Shown here: piece after piece, positions 43,355 through 55,850 of the stretch
How the letters are laid out: every line of letters begins with the position of its first letter
Numbering within the stretch: the first letter of the stretch is position 1
Assembly (NCBI GenBank): GCA_000310025.1
Contig: FN649741.1
Location: 1,885,384-1,949,383, forward strand
Reading direction: 5' to 3'
DNA: 64,000 nt
Origin: Ectocarpus siliculosus
Taxonomy: Eukaryota > Sar > Phaeophyceae > Ectocarpales > Ectocarpaceae
The notes under the pieces: model-generated
The model's input: only the letters and a program-made list of their open reading frames with translations
What the model was told of the DNA's origin: nothing
The model's database searches: none
Position numbers and translations under genes: made by a program

Positions 43355-46300
43355 TGGTATCCTGTGCTGGGGGTCAAACATGTGGACCCAGGGAGGGCCC
43401 ACCCTGTTCAGGTGGGAGCGCTGTAGCGGAGCTCGAGACATGCCGTCGTAGCACAAATCGACGGCGTGACTTGTCCATAGGTTTGTTGTGACAAGACGCG
43501 TTCCGCAAACGAAAAAGCATGGACGCCGCTTTCAAGGAACTGAGCCATATTCGGTTGTGCACGGGACGCGGCGTGAGATTGCACAGAAAGACACCTAGGC
43601 TCCCATGCTGAAACCCATGCTGGAATGTGCTCTTGGCGGGGGATGAATATCTAGAAACATTGGCTTGGGTAGTGCCCGAAATCTTTCCCTTGTGTGGGAG
43701 AGTACTGGTAGAGCGAGGCCTTGGTACGCGAGCCGATCACGTCCCCCGAATCCGCCACACGCTAATGACGGACCGGCAGCTCTACGTTCATGAAGATATC
43801 TTATTAGGTACATCCCTGGTTACCCACGACCGCTGTGCCTGCGGCGCCAGGCGCTATCGTTGCCTGCGTCTCCGACACGGTTTGCGACGCGAAGTGGACA
43901 TGACCGAATATCTCTGTTGCGCTCGTGATGCTTGTGAGTCCCCCGACATGCTGCCTTTGTTTGATTGCCGCAACTGTGCTACTCTGCCCCTGCGTGTACC
44001 TCCTTCCTTTGGACCGCCAACGTGCCGCGCTACCTCTGCCGCTGTTCCGAAACAGCTACTGGGCAAGAACCTGGTGGTGTGGCGGAACAAGGAGGGTCGC
44101 TGGTCGTGCTTTGATGACCGCTGCCCTCACAGAGCGGCACCACTCACCGAGGGGAGGATAGAGGACGACGGCTCTCTTCTGTGAGTGAGAAACTCGAACC
44201 CATGCCAATGACGATTGACTACGTGGCGCGTGGGCTGTCGTGTGTGCCCCGACCATTGCTTGTTATTTGCGCCATTCGTGCAGACCCATACCAACGCTTC
44301 GAGTTCATTCAATATTTTGGTGGATTTGTTTTTGCGAAACAATCTCTTGTGTATACAAGAATATGTGAACTAACTGGCTGTTTGCGGCGTGGGCCGCCCG
44401 ATCAGTGGATATATCAACGCGAGAAGAGGATGGCTAGTGAACCGCCGAGAAACCAACATACCTTGTGCAACACACCGACGGTGTCGACTACCTGTGCCGC
44501 CGAAGGCAACGCCCCAGCTGTAAAGCTGGCATGGTGACGGTCAGACGCCCTGACCCCCCCAAACCCCTTGGTCTGGCCTCCTGGCCGCCAATCGTCTGTC
44601 CCCGTGCCTCTCCGGACGAGTCTAGCTGTGCGTACCACGCGTGGCGTTTCGACGCCGACGGCAAGTGCCTGAGCATCCCTCAGAGCGACAGGGGAGGCAA
44701 GGACGAGGCCCAGCCCAAGGCCTGCGCCAAGGTCTACCCCACACAGGTACACCTCGCCTGGTGACATGCCGATGACATACCCGCGACGGCTGTCACCAAC
44801 ACCGACGCTGGTACACCCAAGTGCACCTGTGAAGAGACATGCTTACACGTGCTAAGGAGGGTTTGTGTAGAGCAAGCATCGGCGATCTTTCATCACCCAG
44901 AACTGGGCGCCGATATTGCTTTTGTTGTTGTGGTTGATGCTGTGATTGTCCTTTGACACCCATCCCAAGAAGGCCGAGCGACGACCGACGGGCAGAGGCA
45001 CGAGCTTTGAGTACCGGAGGGTGCAGGTGCATATTTGGCCAGCCACCGCTGTTTGTCATGTCGAATGCAGTCGCCTGTGATGTCGGAGTCAATCCGACGT
45101 ATCTGCACCGCGAGAAAGCATTTTGAATGCTGAACGTTTGAGAGGAGTTCCATCCGAAGACAGGGCATGTTTGACGTGAGCGCCAAGACACGGGATCCGA
45201 GGTACTAACTATACCAGCACACGCCATGTTTCAATGAGGAAACCTGTCCACTTCCACATCCCAAGCTCTCCTAGGGAAGCGGTATTATCGGGACGCCACC
45301 ATATTTGGAGGATATGTGCCCAACGTCGAGGATGCACACCGGGGGAGCAGTCGGTATGACCGATTGTCGGATTGCGTCTGGCACCCTCGCGAGCCAGGGT
45401 CTACTGTAGCAACTCAATCGATGTATCATTCCCCAGACAGTGGCGGGACGCCTACTACCGCATATTTTCGACGGCCCTTCTCATGGGTAGGTAGACCGCT
45501 CTCCCGCCACCCACCCACAAGGATAATGCGTGTTCTTGACTACTCCCGCGCATATCCATCTCCGTCTCTCTCTCAGGCATGCTGTATGGTGGTGTATGCT
45601 TGTCTCCACCGGCCTCGTCAACGCTGCCTTTCACGCCGCACTCTCGCAGGTCGCTCAAGACATTATCTGGGTGTGGGCCGAGAACGGGCCGGACGCTGGT
45701 TTAGAGAGCGCGCTCACCCCGCCCCACCTTCTCCCCGAGCTGGATGACGAAGAGGGGCTAGCGTCTGGCAGGGTTGTCCCGCAGGGGGTCCAGCACACTG
45801 ACCTGGCCTACGGTTGGGACACCATGATCGAGAACCTCGTGGTGAGCCGCCTATCTACGCAAGAGTAGCGCAGACGTGTAGGTGGAGACGAAACAACATG
45901 GAGGCTCCCGCCTCTGAGTGTGTCGCGCCCCCCCCCCGGACTGGTCGCGCAGCTGATTCTACCGGTCGCTGTCGTCTGTTGTTTGGTTGTTAGGTTCTCC
46001 CCGTACTTTTTATGATCTTGTTCAGAAAACGGTCCGTCGTTTGTGTGCGGTGTTGGTTTCGATCGCCGTTGTGCGTTCATCCGTTTCGGTGTTTGTTCTC
46101 ATGTTACGCATAGATCCAGTTGTACATTCATGGGCGATTTGGTCTAGTTCCGATACCTGCGACGCCTGCGTTCTTGGATGCTACCCGTTGTTCAACGGTT
46201 GGGGTGAATGGTCCCTAAACTACTATGGCTAGGTTCCCGTTGACGTTTTGCTGCAATGTTTGACGCTTTCTGATCTCCCTTCCTCATCTTGTTTTACCAT

Positions 46301-48222
46301 GAGTATTGTTTTCGGCACGAAATACCCTCTGCTATGACCTGACAGGCCCCTGCTATAGTGTTCTCACCTTCATACCGCCAGCCTTGCCAAAGCTGTATTT
46401 TTGTAGAATGACGGAGCGTACCAAGCGTTCCAACTCCCATCCAACGAATACAATTTTTCTAGCTCCCGACCGCAGAAATTGTAAAAGTGTTCCTCGTCTA
46501 GTACAAGCTGCCAACAAAGAATGTTCCCGTCTCGCTGCCGGGTCGGTTCCCAAGCCGTTGAATACAGAGCGCGGGTGGGCGGAAGCAAGGCATGAAATTT
46601 GTTTTTATTTCCAGGACCATTTCCGTTGTGGCTGGATTCCACTGTACCCCATGCTTTCCGACGACCTTTCAAGGGTGTTGTCAGTACCAGCCATGGTGTT
46701 CCTCGACGTCTTCACTCGGAATTTTATGCCTCGTGCGTCTACAACACGTTAGTACTAGAAACGATCAGCGGCACGCCTGCACATAACATTCCCATCGCTG
46801 AGTGTAGGACCTTGAATCCGTTCTAGAAGGGTTAGACAACAGTTCTACCGTCCATTTCGCCTTTTCTCTTTCCATGCATCCCGCCGCCACCGCCGCCGCC
46901 GGTTCTGCTGCTGCGGCCCCCTGTGTCACCGGGCAGGATCCATCACACGTGCCGTGTGCCCACCATGGTGCGAGCACCACTCAGCTGTAGATACAACCAA
47001 ACCGTTTGATGTATACCCACCCTGTCAGAACTGCGGGTGTAGATATCTTCAACCTCAAAATGCAGAAGCAACACAGTTCCCCCATGTATGAGTGGTTGGC
47101 AGGCGCCTGCTTTGACGGTGTCCGTTTCTTTTGTGGTCGATATGTAGGGTTTCGACAACCTGCTTCTGGCGATGAGGGTACTGTAGAGCCTGGCACTGCA
47201 GATATACTTGAGCGGTGGTCCGTTGTAGATCAGCCAATGCTGACGATGCTCGAGTCGTCTCTCGAGTTGTAACCGATTTCGTAATCGATTAGTAAATGGT
47301 CGCAGGTTTCGTTGCACGTGTATTACGGCAGACACAAATTAAAGGCATTTGTTGGAAGCTGTGTCTGCTTGGAAGTTGAACCTGTGCTCATCCATCATTA
47401 GAGATACGTGGAGTCGGTACAGGTATGAATACTTTTATCTCGTCCTCGTTCTTGTTGTTGAAACAAATGAAATCTCGCGCACACCAGCCTTCTTTCCGTG
47501 CGTCCCTTCCGTGTGTTCCAGGGGTCGCTGGAGATCGCTACAAGGACGTTCGACCGATAGACTTGGAGCCCGACAAGGAATGGCCCGTCACGGCTACGGT
47601 AGGAGACGCAACTGACTTCAATACATGTGTGACTCAAGTATTTCTTCAAGTACTGCAGTAAAGGGACGGGTTGCGACGAACGCGCACTTCCCTAGATCGT
47701 TTTTTCATCGTGCTCGATGAATCTCAGAGCTTTCCCGATGAACAAATTGGAGAACCGGGGCAAATACAAGTAGCCTGACGACGACACAGCGGGTTGTTAC
47801 TATTGGCGTTATCGTTTTCGTTGTGTGCATGCATGCGTCTGTACACGGAAAATTGGACCAAGACCCCACCAACGTTCCAGCGAGTCACATTTCGACACAA
47901 ACATGTCTTGGTACCATTCCTGGCTTCCTTGCCGGGCCCTGGCTTGGCATCCTTTGCAAGCCACACCGTGGCCGCTTCTACCTCCCCCCTGACAACGCAT
48001 CTCCTTGTGCTATTCGGTACCTGTTACAGTTGATCCCCCCCTCCCACCCTGCCTCGTCGTCATCATTCCCCGACGTAAACGCTGCAGAGTGGTTTCCGGT
48101 TCGAGTTTGATGACAAAATCACGAGCTCCCACAGCACGATCACTTTTGTGCCGCCTTGCCTGGTGAGATTCAACAGGCCTGCTCCATCCAAGTTCGAATG
48201 GATCGTGTAGAACCGGGGGAAA

Positions 48223-48268
<46 letters not shown>

Positions 48269-51200
48269 GGGAGAGAGAGAGAGAGAGAGAGAGATCTTCT
48301 CTATTCGGGCGTGTATAATCACGAACGCGCGCTACAATGTCGATTTTCGATAGGACGTCCATGGCGTGCTGCTTCGATGTTTGTCGTCCGTGATTACCTC
48401 CACGTCTATGGCGCGCCATAACCAACTTGGTGCCGATATAGAAGGTCTGACCACGGTAGATCGACAGATTTTAGGAGCGTTTGGCGTTCTGGGGTTCCAA
48501 CGGGGCGACGCTTTGCTACCGTCGGGAAGTTCGTTGTGCAGGAACGTTTTTTCCCCTCAATTTATGTTAGATAGCATAAAGCATTTTGCTGAGAGTATAT
48601 GCTTGCGCTCCCTGAAAATTCCACAAGGCTTCCCTGAACGGTCCCAAACACACAACCTTCGTTTCCGGAGGATGGCCGACCTCGCACACGTTCGTTTGGA
48701 GATGACATGCCCGACAACGGCATTCGTATCCCAGACCAGACCAGACCAGAGTTTAACAGGCCCGATGGTGGCAACAGTGGAATCTCCGCCTCACCTCCCC
48801 GTCCATCCTCCTTGTCGGTAATTTTGTGACTGGACACGATGTCCACCACTCCGTGTGACGTCAACTGTGTGTGTTGTCCAACAAAGGTTCTGGTGGAGAA
48901 TGCGGATGATGCCGGGGAGCTGAAGATGACGCTGTACGGCGTTCCTACCAAGCCCGGGTGGTGTCGTCTGGTGGGCCGCCAGGTAACGAACGACGGGGAT
49001 GGAGGGCACGGGTGAGGCAAGACCACAACAGAGCAATATGGATGAAAACCACAGGGGGAGACGAGTTTTCGATGCACACCGCTTAGCAGGCCCAGAGGTC
49101 GACCAAACCGATATGCGGTGCCACATGTAGAGCACGCCGTGTCGCGCGCATGTCGTGGTCGAGTTCGATGGAATACCATGTAATACTGCCGACTGTGTGT
49201 TCTTCGGTCGTTTTGCCTTCGCTTTGCCACGTGTCATGCACAACAACAACTTAGGCGTACGTGCACAAGTATGCTCCCAAGTCTAAGGAGGCAAAGGCGC
49301 TGCGCAAGGAGAACAAGCGTCTGGGCAAGAAGCCGTCAGAGTTGATGGTCGCCGCCAGGTCAGTCAACTATTCAAATCGCCCAGTTTCCCCAATTGCAAA
49401 TGTGGGTTTCGCTCGTGAGTACCCAGAACCGGCTTCTTCGTTTTTGGGATGTGATGTGTGACAGGAAACGCACGACAAAAAGCGAGAGGGATGTCAAAAC
49501 GCGTGCACGTGGTATTTCCCATCCTTCTACTCGCTCCATGCCGAGGCAAAGTGGGTTTTGTTCACGCTCAGCAAACCCGTTCGTTCGTTGCACTCCCTTG
49601 TTCTTTTTGTGTCCACTCTCGGTCACTTGTACCCTAGGGAAATAGCATCTGGCGATTTGGCTCCGTACATCGATTTCATTTCAATATCGAACTGCATTCA
49701 ACTCCCACTTCTCTCCCCCCCTATTGCCTTCGTCTTCCGCGCGCTCTCTCTCTGCGACGGTCAAACTTCGCTTGATGAACGATGGTATAGTATCATGTCC
49801 AAGATTCCCCAATGGCTCATGCACGCTTCGGCCGGCATCTTCTTGTACCAAGATATGGTTCTCCTTCATCACCAGGTGGACCATGTGGAAATTTCTTCTT
49901 GAACGGGGAAGGCTTGATCTGTAGATCATGTCGAAAAAGTCAAGAACAGTGATCTTCCGGGCAGACAGACCGTCAAAAACAATCTTGCGTCATCATGTTC
50001 CCGGTGTACCCACCACGATTACGTCAGCTGCCGATGTAAGGCAGTGGAAATATTTCGGTCATCACCTTCGCTTCTCCTGTCCCTGCCGGCCGTATTATTC
50101 CCGTGTTCCCAAACAGTCACATACCTTCGAGTGATCATGTTCGATGTTGTATATTGCGAAATTCGTTGTATTCTACAGTAGTTGTCGTTCAATCCTGTGC
50201 GGTTGCAATTCGACCTGCTCGCGATAACGTGTTCCCTTTTTGTGTTCTTACTCCAAACCCCAGGACAAGACACTGGCTTCGGTGGGGCACGATGGTAACA
50301 GTACTTCTAGCTATGGAAAGGCTGTGTACACCCCAGCTCCTGCTGATCGAGCTGTCATGGCCGTGTAAGTGTGTCTCATTTCTCTTGTATATTTCATGTT
50401 CGCAGAGCCTCAAACTGCCGAAAATATGGTACCTGCAGTTGCCCAAAATTGGTGGAAGACAAGGGGTCTCCATGGTAAGAAATTCGCGATTTCGTTAGCG
50501 TTTCCCGGGTTATGGATTGCGCTAAGCTACCGAGGAACTTTCGCGAATAGAACGTGAAATGACCAGAGATTGGGCCATCAGCTGGTGTGAGAAACTATTG
50601 TACCGACGACGACGACGGCGTCAACAACAAGCAACAACAGTGACGGCTGGGTCACATATGCGCGCGCTTAACGGATGTGCTTCTTTAATTCAGGAGGAAG
50701 TGGATCGCGACACATGGCTCCGGAGGGCCCGCGTGGGATAAAGACTGCGACCCGACCCTGCCGGAGCGTGAACACAAACGCGAAGTCCTGTTCGACTACT
50801 ATGAGGTACCAGGCTTCCTGGGTGGAATATCATTAGTTTGCCTGCGTTTGGTGGTTTTGTTTGGACCTTTGTTGTGCGCAAAACATAGGTTGCCGTGGTT
50901 GTACCCGTTCGTTCGTTCGAATTCTACCTTTCATGTCCCTCATACACGTACCTAAGTGGTGCATGCTTCTTCGACATCGTGATGGGTTCCACTACATTGC
51001 AGTATTCTGCGGTTCCTCTGGTTCGCCGTGGGATCCTCGGGGGCTCAGACTCCCGACAGCTGACGCACAGCCGCCGTGCAGACCGTTGTGTAGAGCTACA
51101 ACAGTAGGGTCTACGGTACTATCCGTAACTCCCGCCACTTGTGTGTCCTTTCCATTTCCCGCAAATCAAACCACGCTGGTGTCACCTCGCAGTTGCGCAA

Positions 51201-52400
51201 GTGGTCGGGACAACGGCACATCCAACGCTACAGTACACTACTTGTCTAGAAACCATTGGATGGTGAAGGTATTATGGGTTGAAGCCACAGTAGCGTCGTG
51301 CGCAACACAGCAGGAGACAGGTGTTTTCCACACTGCAAGGGGGGTGCAGCTCCATCCGCTTCAGCTGTTGCTCAAATAGGCGGAAGTCATCCTCCGACCG
51401 TCCGCCCCGACTCATGTCCCTCACAGAACCTCCTGACTTTACACTCACCTCATCCTCATCGTTAACCATGATCATTGGCCCCTTCTCTCCTCCCGCTGCC
51501 AAACGGGATGTTCCGGCCCGGCTACATTGATCGTCTTCGGGGGGGGCCGAGCAGGGCCACACGAAAACGTGCAGCACCTGCCTACGTGCGTTGAAGAACA
51601 TCAACAAGTTGCTGGCAGCGAGCAAGACGGCTACCGCGGTCTCCTGCACTTGGGTGAGAAAAACAGCGAGCAGTCATGCTCACCGAGGAAGCGAACCCCT
51701 GTTTGTTGGTTCTCGACGGTTGACCCCGTGTTCCAAACCATTGCCCACGCATCAAGTCCGGGATAGGGCCTCCGTTCGTGCGCCTAGTCTATTGCAGGGA
51801 GTAGCGTAGGTGGAAGTGGGCTGGTGGAGAACTATGTTCGTGTTTAAGCCTGGGGAAATTGCGAGCGCTTGCTGTGATAGACCCTCCCATCCCTGCCCAT
51901 GCGGGATGTCGCCCATATTTCCCAACGAGGCGCTGCGAACTGTGGGTCCCGTACAGCGGCTTTGTTGTCCTTGGCATTTTGAGCGTAAACAAGAAGTCAT
52001 GGGGCACGTGCGGGTGCCCGCCAGCACGCCGTGCATTCGTCTGCGGGCGTACATGGAGTCTTTGGATGATGAGACGGTTTTTCATCGATCCGTTTGTTCT
52101 CTTGCCGGCATGAGATCTGTTCTGCACTTCTTCGCTTCCGTTGCTGTCCTTGTAACTCACCCTCGTATCATGAAAAACTTCACCAACATGCCGAGGTGTG
52201 GCTGCGTAGCGTTTTCCTACAGGATCATAACTGCTGTTGCTATTCACGAATCGATAAACCAGGGGCTGCTACGAGGGGCGCGCGCTGTGAGCACGCCGAC
52301 AGCCGTCGGTTCGCGGTCTGCAAGTGTAGTCAATGCCGTGACGGCTAGGGCCATACTTCCAGCGGTGGCTCTGACGCTCGCAAGCCTGGGGGCTGTCAAG
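43355..52400 (+). CDS. Rieske [2Fe-2S] oxygenase, pheophorbide a oxygenase/TIC55 family (spliced, 14 exons found)
   Basis: Exons: 43355-43411, 44056-44180, 44626-44746, 45650-45841, 46937-46967, 47522-47598, 48088-48162, 48887-48982, 49255-49358, 49791-49875, 50264-50364, 50694-50805, 51555-51653, 52263-52400. All phases close, giving 471 codons. Motifs in order: WYPVLGVKHVDPGRAH; Rieske CPH, 17 residues, CAYH; IWVWAENGPDAG; ENLV-DPSHVPCAHHG with the Asp/His/His ligands of the catalytic iron; TFVPPCL; YGVPTKPGW; RKWIATHGSGGPAW; HTKTCSTC, the CxxC typical of this family and absent from chlorophyllide a oxygenase; then hydrophobic AILPAVALTLASLGAV as membrane anchor. Relatives are plastid-envelope monooxygenases fed by ferredoxin, acting on chlorophyll catabolites; the substrate here is unknown. 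First and last exons are unresolved: SASFPWSK at about 43020 and a 25-codon exon at 52608-52682 are candidates. Confidence 0.9.
48226..48294. repeat. (GA)n microsatellite in an intron
   Basis: About 34 GA units with two GGGA interruptions, inside the intron between the exons ending at 48162 and starting at 48887 of the Rieske oxygenase gene. Confidence 0.97.
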
Positions 52401-52607
52401 GTAAAGTATTGCACCTACCGCTGTCGTAGGATGTGCCCGTCGTCGTTACCTTCGTCCACGTCGTGCGCATCACGAAGCAGATGTGGCCTTTCCTGCTCGG
52501 TAGACGGAGGCGCCTTGTTCGCTGATTCGGGCGTTGCTTGCTGTGAATGAGCTTCCTTTCCCTCACACGATGCGTGTCATCGTGGGTTCTTGTGTGTGCG
52601 GGTGTAG

Positions 52608-52682
52608 GTTCTCGGCGAATCCGCATATATCCATTGGCCTGTGACTCCCCTTGTTTGTGCGCCCGCGATAGGCCACGTATGA
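52608..52682 (+). CDS. Candidate terminal exon of the Rieske oxygenase gene
   Basis: An AG-preceded frame of 24 codons plus stop (VLGESAYIHWPVTP start) follows the last assured exon, which ends in phase 0, so it fits in frame and would give a sensible C-terminus. It has no diagnostic motif, hence the low score. Confidence 0.3.
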   Translation, partial: VLGESAYIHWPVTPLVCAPAIGHV

Positions 52683-52944
52683 AACGCCTCCGACCCTCGA
52701 CGGCCGCGATGTCAGCGTGCCATAGCGCTCGAGGGAGTCCTAAGAACGTCCCGCGCCAACAAACAATGCGTACTCCTACAGTAACACACCTTCTTGAGGT
52801 GTACTTATGTTGCCGAACTACGTACAAGATCAGAATCTCGGGCAACCAGTTGTTTTCGATCGAACAACTACTGGGTCATAATCTTGGGCAACTACTTGTA
52901 ATTGTTTTACAAAAGCTACCTGATATGTGCATGTGCACTTATAG

Positions 52945-53245
52945 TACCAAACAGCAGCGTCTGGCGAGGGGTCCGTCCCCGGAGATCTCTACTCTCAATC
53001 CCAGTGATTAAGCTACAAACAGCCTCAAGCCCATGTGATCCGGCCGGGTGCTAACGAGCTCTGAGCATATCTTTTATTAGATAAAATTAGACCATCTGAT
53101 CAGTCAACGTTGACAGATCAGATGGTCTAATTTTATCTAATAAAGGATACCGCACGAGTTCGAATACCGGCCGGATCACTTTTCTCTGCATGAAATTATG
53201 TCACCATTGTCAAAACAGCAACGCATGGCAAGGGGTCCGTCCCCG
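52945..53245. repeat. Family-2 SINE-like repeats around a perfect 28-bp-arm palindrome
   Basis: Arms 53074-53101 and 53116-53143 (TTATTAGATAAAATTAGACC start) are perfect reverse complements around GTCAACGTTGAC. Outside them CCGGCCGGGTGCTAACGAGC (left) and GAGTTCGAATACCGGCCGG (right) face each other. GGCGAGGGGTCCGTCCCCGG at about 52970 recurs as GGCAAGGGGTCCGTCCCCGG at about 53226. The left half matches 37490-37620 inverted. Confidence 0.8.
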
Positions 53246-54720
53246 GAGATTGCTATGTGTTACGCACGTGCTAGTTGTACAGGGTGTGAACAATGTGGAT
53301 CTCCCCCGTCTTGTGCCTGCTCGCATATTAGGTACTGGAGAAACTTCGCGGCCTGTACTACACTTACTCCTTCCACCACCAAGACAATCCCTGAGGTGAA
53401 AAAGGCACCACGTCGCTCGGCCAGGAAGACGTCCGCCAAGCTGCGCCCGCATCTATCTTCTTTTTGCCGGCTGCACCACAGTCTTGGGCCCATGTTGAAC
53501 TTGTTTCGATGCCATATGCTAGATCTGAATAACGCAGGACGTGGAGCTGTAGGTACATACAAAAATTAAACGAAACCACATAGGAAGGGATGTGAGAGTG
53601 AAAGGGCGCAATATTGTAGAGCCAGCCGGTGCGTTCGTGTATGAGCCAGCGATCGTGGGACATGTGAAACGTCGCGCCTTGTCAGCTTGGTTGGATAGCT
53701 GCGCGATTTTCTTTCGATCGTGTTTAAGTGTCAGCACCGACACAAGGAGAAGGGCAACCTTTGCACCAGCTCCGTGGCTATCCGCACAGATGTCGTCGAA
53801 AGGGCTTAGGCGGGAAACGATAGCTGTTGGGGAAGACGAGTAAGGCACTGTCCCCGGACGGATGTATGTATCGAATAGGCCAGACATCGCTAGGTGGGGG
53901 GGGTGGGGCGTGCGAGTGGACCAGGGGGGGCGTGACTAGGGTTTGGGGCGGTGTCTGCGGTCAAATACGTATTCGATTTGTTGCGTATCAGTATGCCATT
54001 GAGGTGGAATGGTCGTTGTTTATTTTCTTACTATGACACTTAAAAATCCATCTCTTTGTACAGAAAAAAATCTAAGATAGATTTGCAATGAATCCCTAGC
54101 GTCAGCGAAGGGCTATCTGTGTGACTACGATTGTGTGGTCGTTGAAACATACCATGGAACATCAACATGAGCAGAGACTGAAACCCTCAACGGTTTCAGA
54201 ACTCCTCTTCACCGGTATCCCTCCTGCTGCGATGGACGTGGACGACCCAACACCTCGGGCAATCCAACGCCGGTCTTCGCATCTGTGTACCATTGAACAC
54301 TCTCGAGTGAACAATCCACCTTGAAGTGTCGATTTTCTTTTGTAAGGCCTTGTCGTGAGGTTCCTCCTGGAATGTACATTACAACCGGACCATGCAAATG
54401 CGTTCAATACGAATGCCATTGGGAGCCAACGAAAACCTTCCTAATTCGCCCACCGCTCTGGCTTCCACGGAACACAGGATCAGTAGTCTACAAGGTGACG
54501 ACGAAAAAAATGGCATGTTCAATGACGCTAATGTGAGCCATGCTGGGCCACACCTACTTCACTGCTGGGCCGAACCCCCTTCGCCATTCATGCCAAAGGC
54601 TTGGGGAATCTTGCCTCGGTTGTTGTTCACCATACCTGCACGCGAATCGCGATAGATCTTCCTACAACAAGTGGAGATCAGGCTCGAAACCAGCCCCTCG
54701 AAACAGACCCCAATGCATTT

Positions 54721-55074
54721 TTGTGTTTTGTCGGAGTCACAGCCTTCAACGCACTATGTGTAAGTACCACGACACATCCTCGAAGCAAAAAGAACACACA
54801 CCTTCAGATTTCCCCCCTACATTCATGGACACTGAGAATACATAGATTGCCTTGCACACACGAATATCGTACACAACGCGCACCCGGACGCATGGGGTTG
54901 TGTTTTGTCGGAGTCACAGCCTTCAACGCACTATGTGTAAGTACCACGACACATCCTCGAAGCAAAAAGAACACACACCTTCAGATTTCCCCCCTACATT
55001 CATGGACACTGAGAATACATAGATTGCCTTGCACACACGAATATCGTACACAACGCGCACCCGGACGCATGGGG
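54721..55074. repeat. Perfect 177-bp tandem duplication
   Basis: TTGTGTTTTGTCGGAGTCAC begins both copies (54721 and 54898) and CGCACCCGGACGCATGGGG ends both; I see no difference between them. 177 is 59 codons, so the plus frame 54601-55173 (190 codons) stays open through both copies. Confidence 0.95.
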
Positions 55075-55850
55075 CACATCTTGTCTCTGGCCGTAACGCA
55101 CAACATTGAACGAAATTACGTGAACTTTGGATGCACACCCACCCGCACATGTCAAAAAACGAGTACATTGTAGCAGAACTCATTTTGGTAGAATGTCATG
55201 TGTTTTCAACTTCAAGATGAAAGATCGAGTCAGTCAAAAGGGCGTTGAGGCGAGAGAGGGCTGAACTCATGGGTTGTGCGTGCTCATTGCATTCTAGCTG
55301 TCGTATAAGAGGACTAATGAACCACGAAGGGAAAAAAGTAGAACACTTCTGAATTTAGAAGTGATCACTCTGAGGTACGATTATCAAAGAGGAGTGACGC
55401 AGGATGAAAACAACAGCCGGAAGTATGACGAACAAACAGCTCATTGGGAGCTGCGTTGTGACATTCCCCTCAATCTCGACAGCTCACGCAACCGACATTT
55501 GTTAGACTCGTACAGCAGGCCAGTGAACCTCATCACAAAAAAATAATTGGTCTCATCTCGAACTTGTGCTGGTTTGATACGGTATGACACCCAGCAGCAT
55601 CACTCCTGCTGGTGCGTCGCTTGATCGGCTTCACACGCATACATTGTGATGTGGGAAAGTGAAACGAACAATATGGGGCCTTCTCCGGTTTTCATACCGT
55701 CCCTCGTCCCGTGCAACCGTTCCCTCAATTCACGCGTCAGGGCCAGAGCCAGACGTGCTCGTCGATGATGAAGACATAACGCGCTCTGCTCTTAATGCAA
55801 ACAAGAGTGATTGCGGAAACATCACCGATGGCACAGGGGAGAGCACGCCG

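Larger units (their letters stand above)
52683..55850. other. Intergenic region between two convergent genes
   Basis: It holds the paired family-2 SINE-like repeats (52945-53245) and a 177-bp tandem duplication (54721-55074). The 3' untranslated regions of both neighbouring genes must lie here. No other coding exon could be tied to a gene. Confidence 0.5.

Noticed and set aside
50405-50474. Possible extra exon of the Rieske oxygenase gene (KLPKIWYLQLPKIGG frame)
   Set aside because: Joining 50364 directly to 50694 gives the expected AVRKWIATHGSGGPAW reading in the right phase; including this piece breaks the family pattern.
54601-55173. 190-codon plus-strand frame across the tandem duplication
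   Set aside because: It is open because 177 is a multiple of three; no motif and no link to either neighbouring gene.
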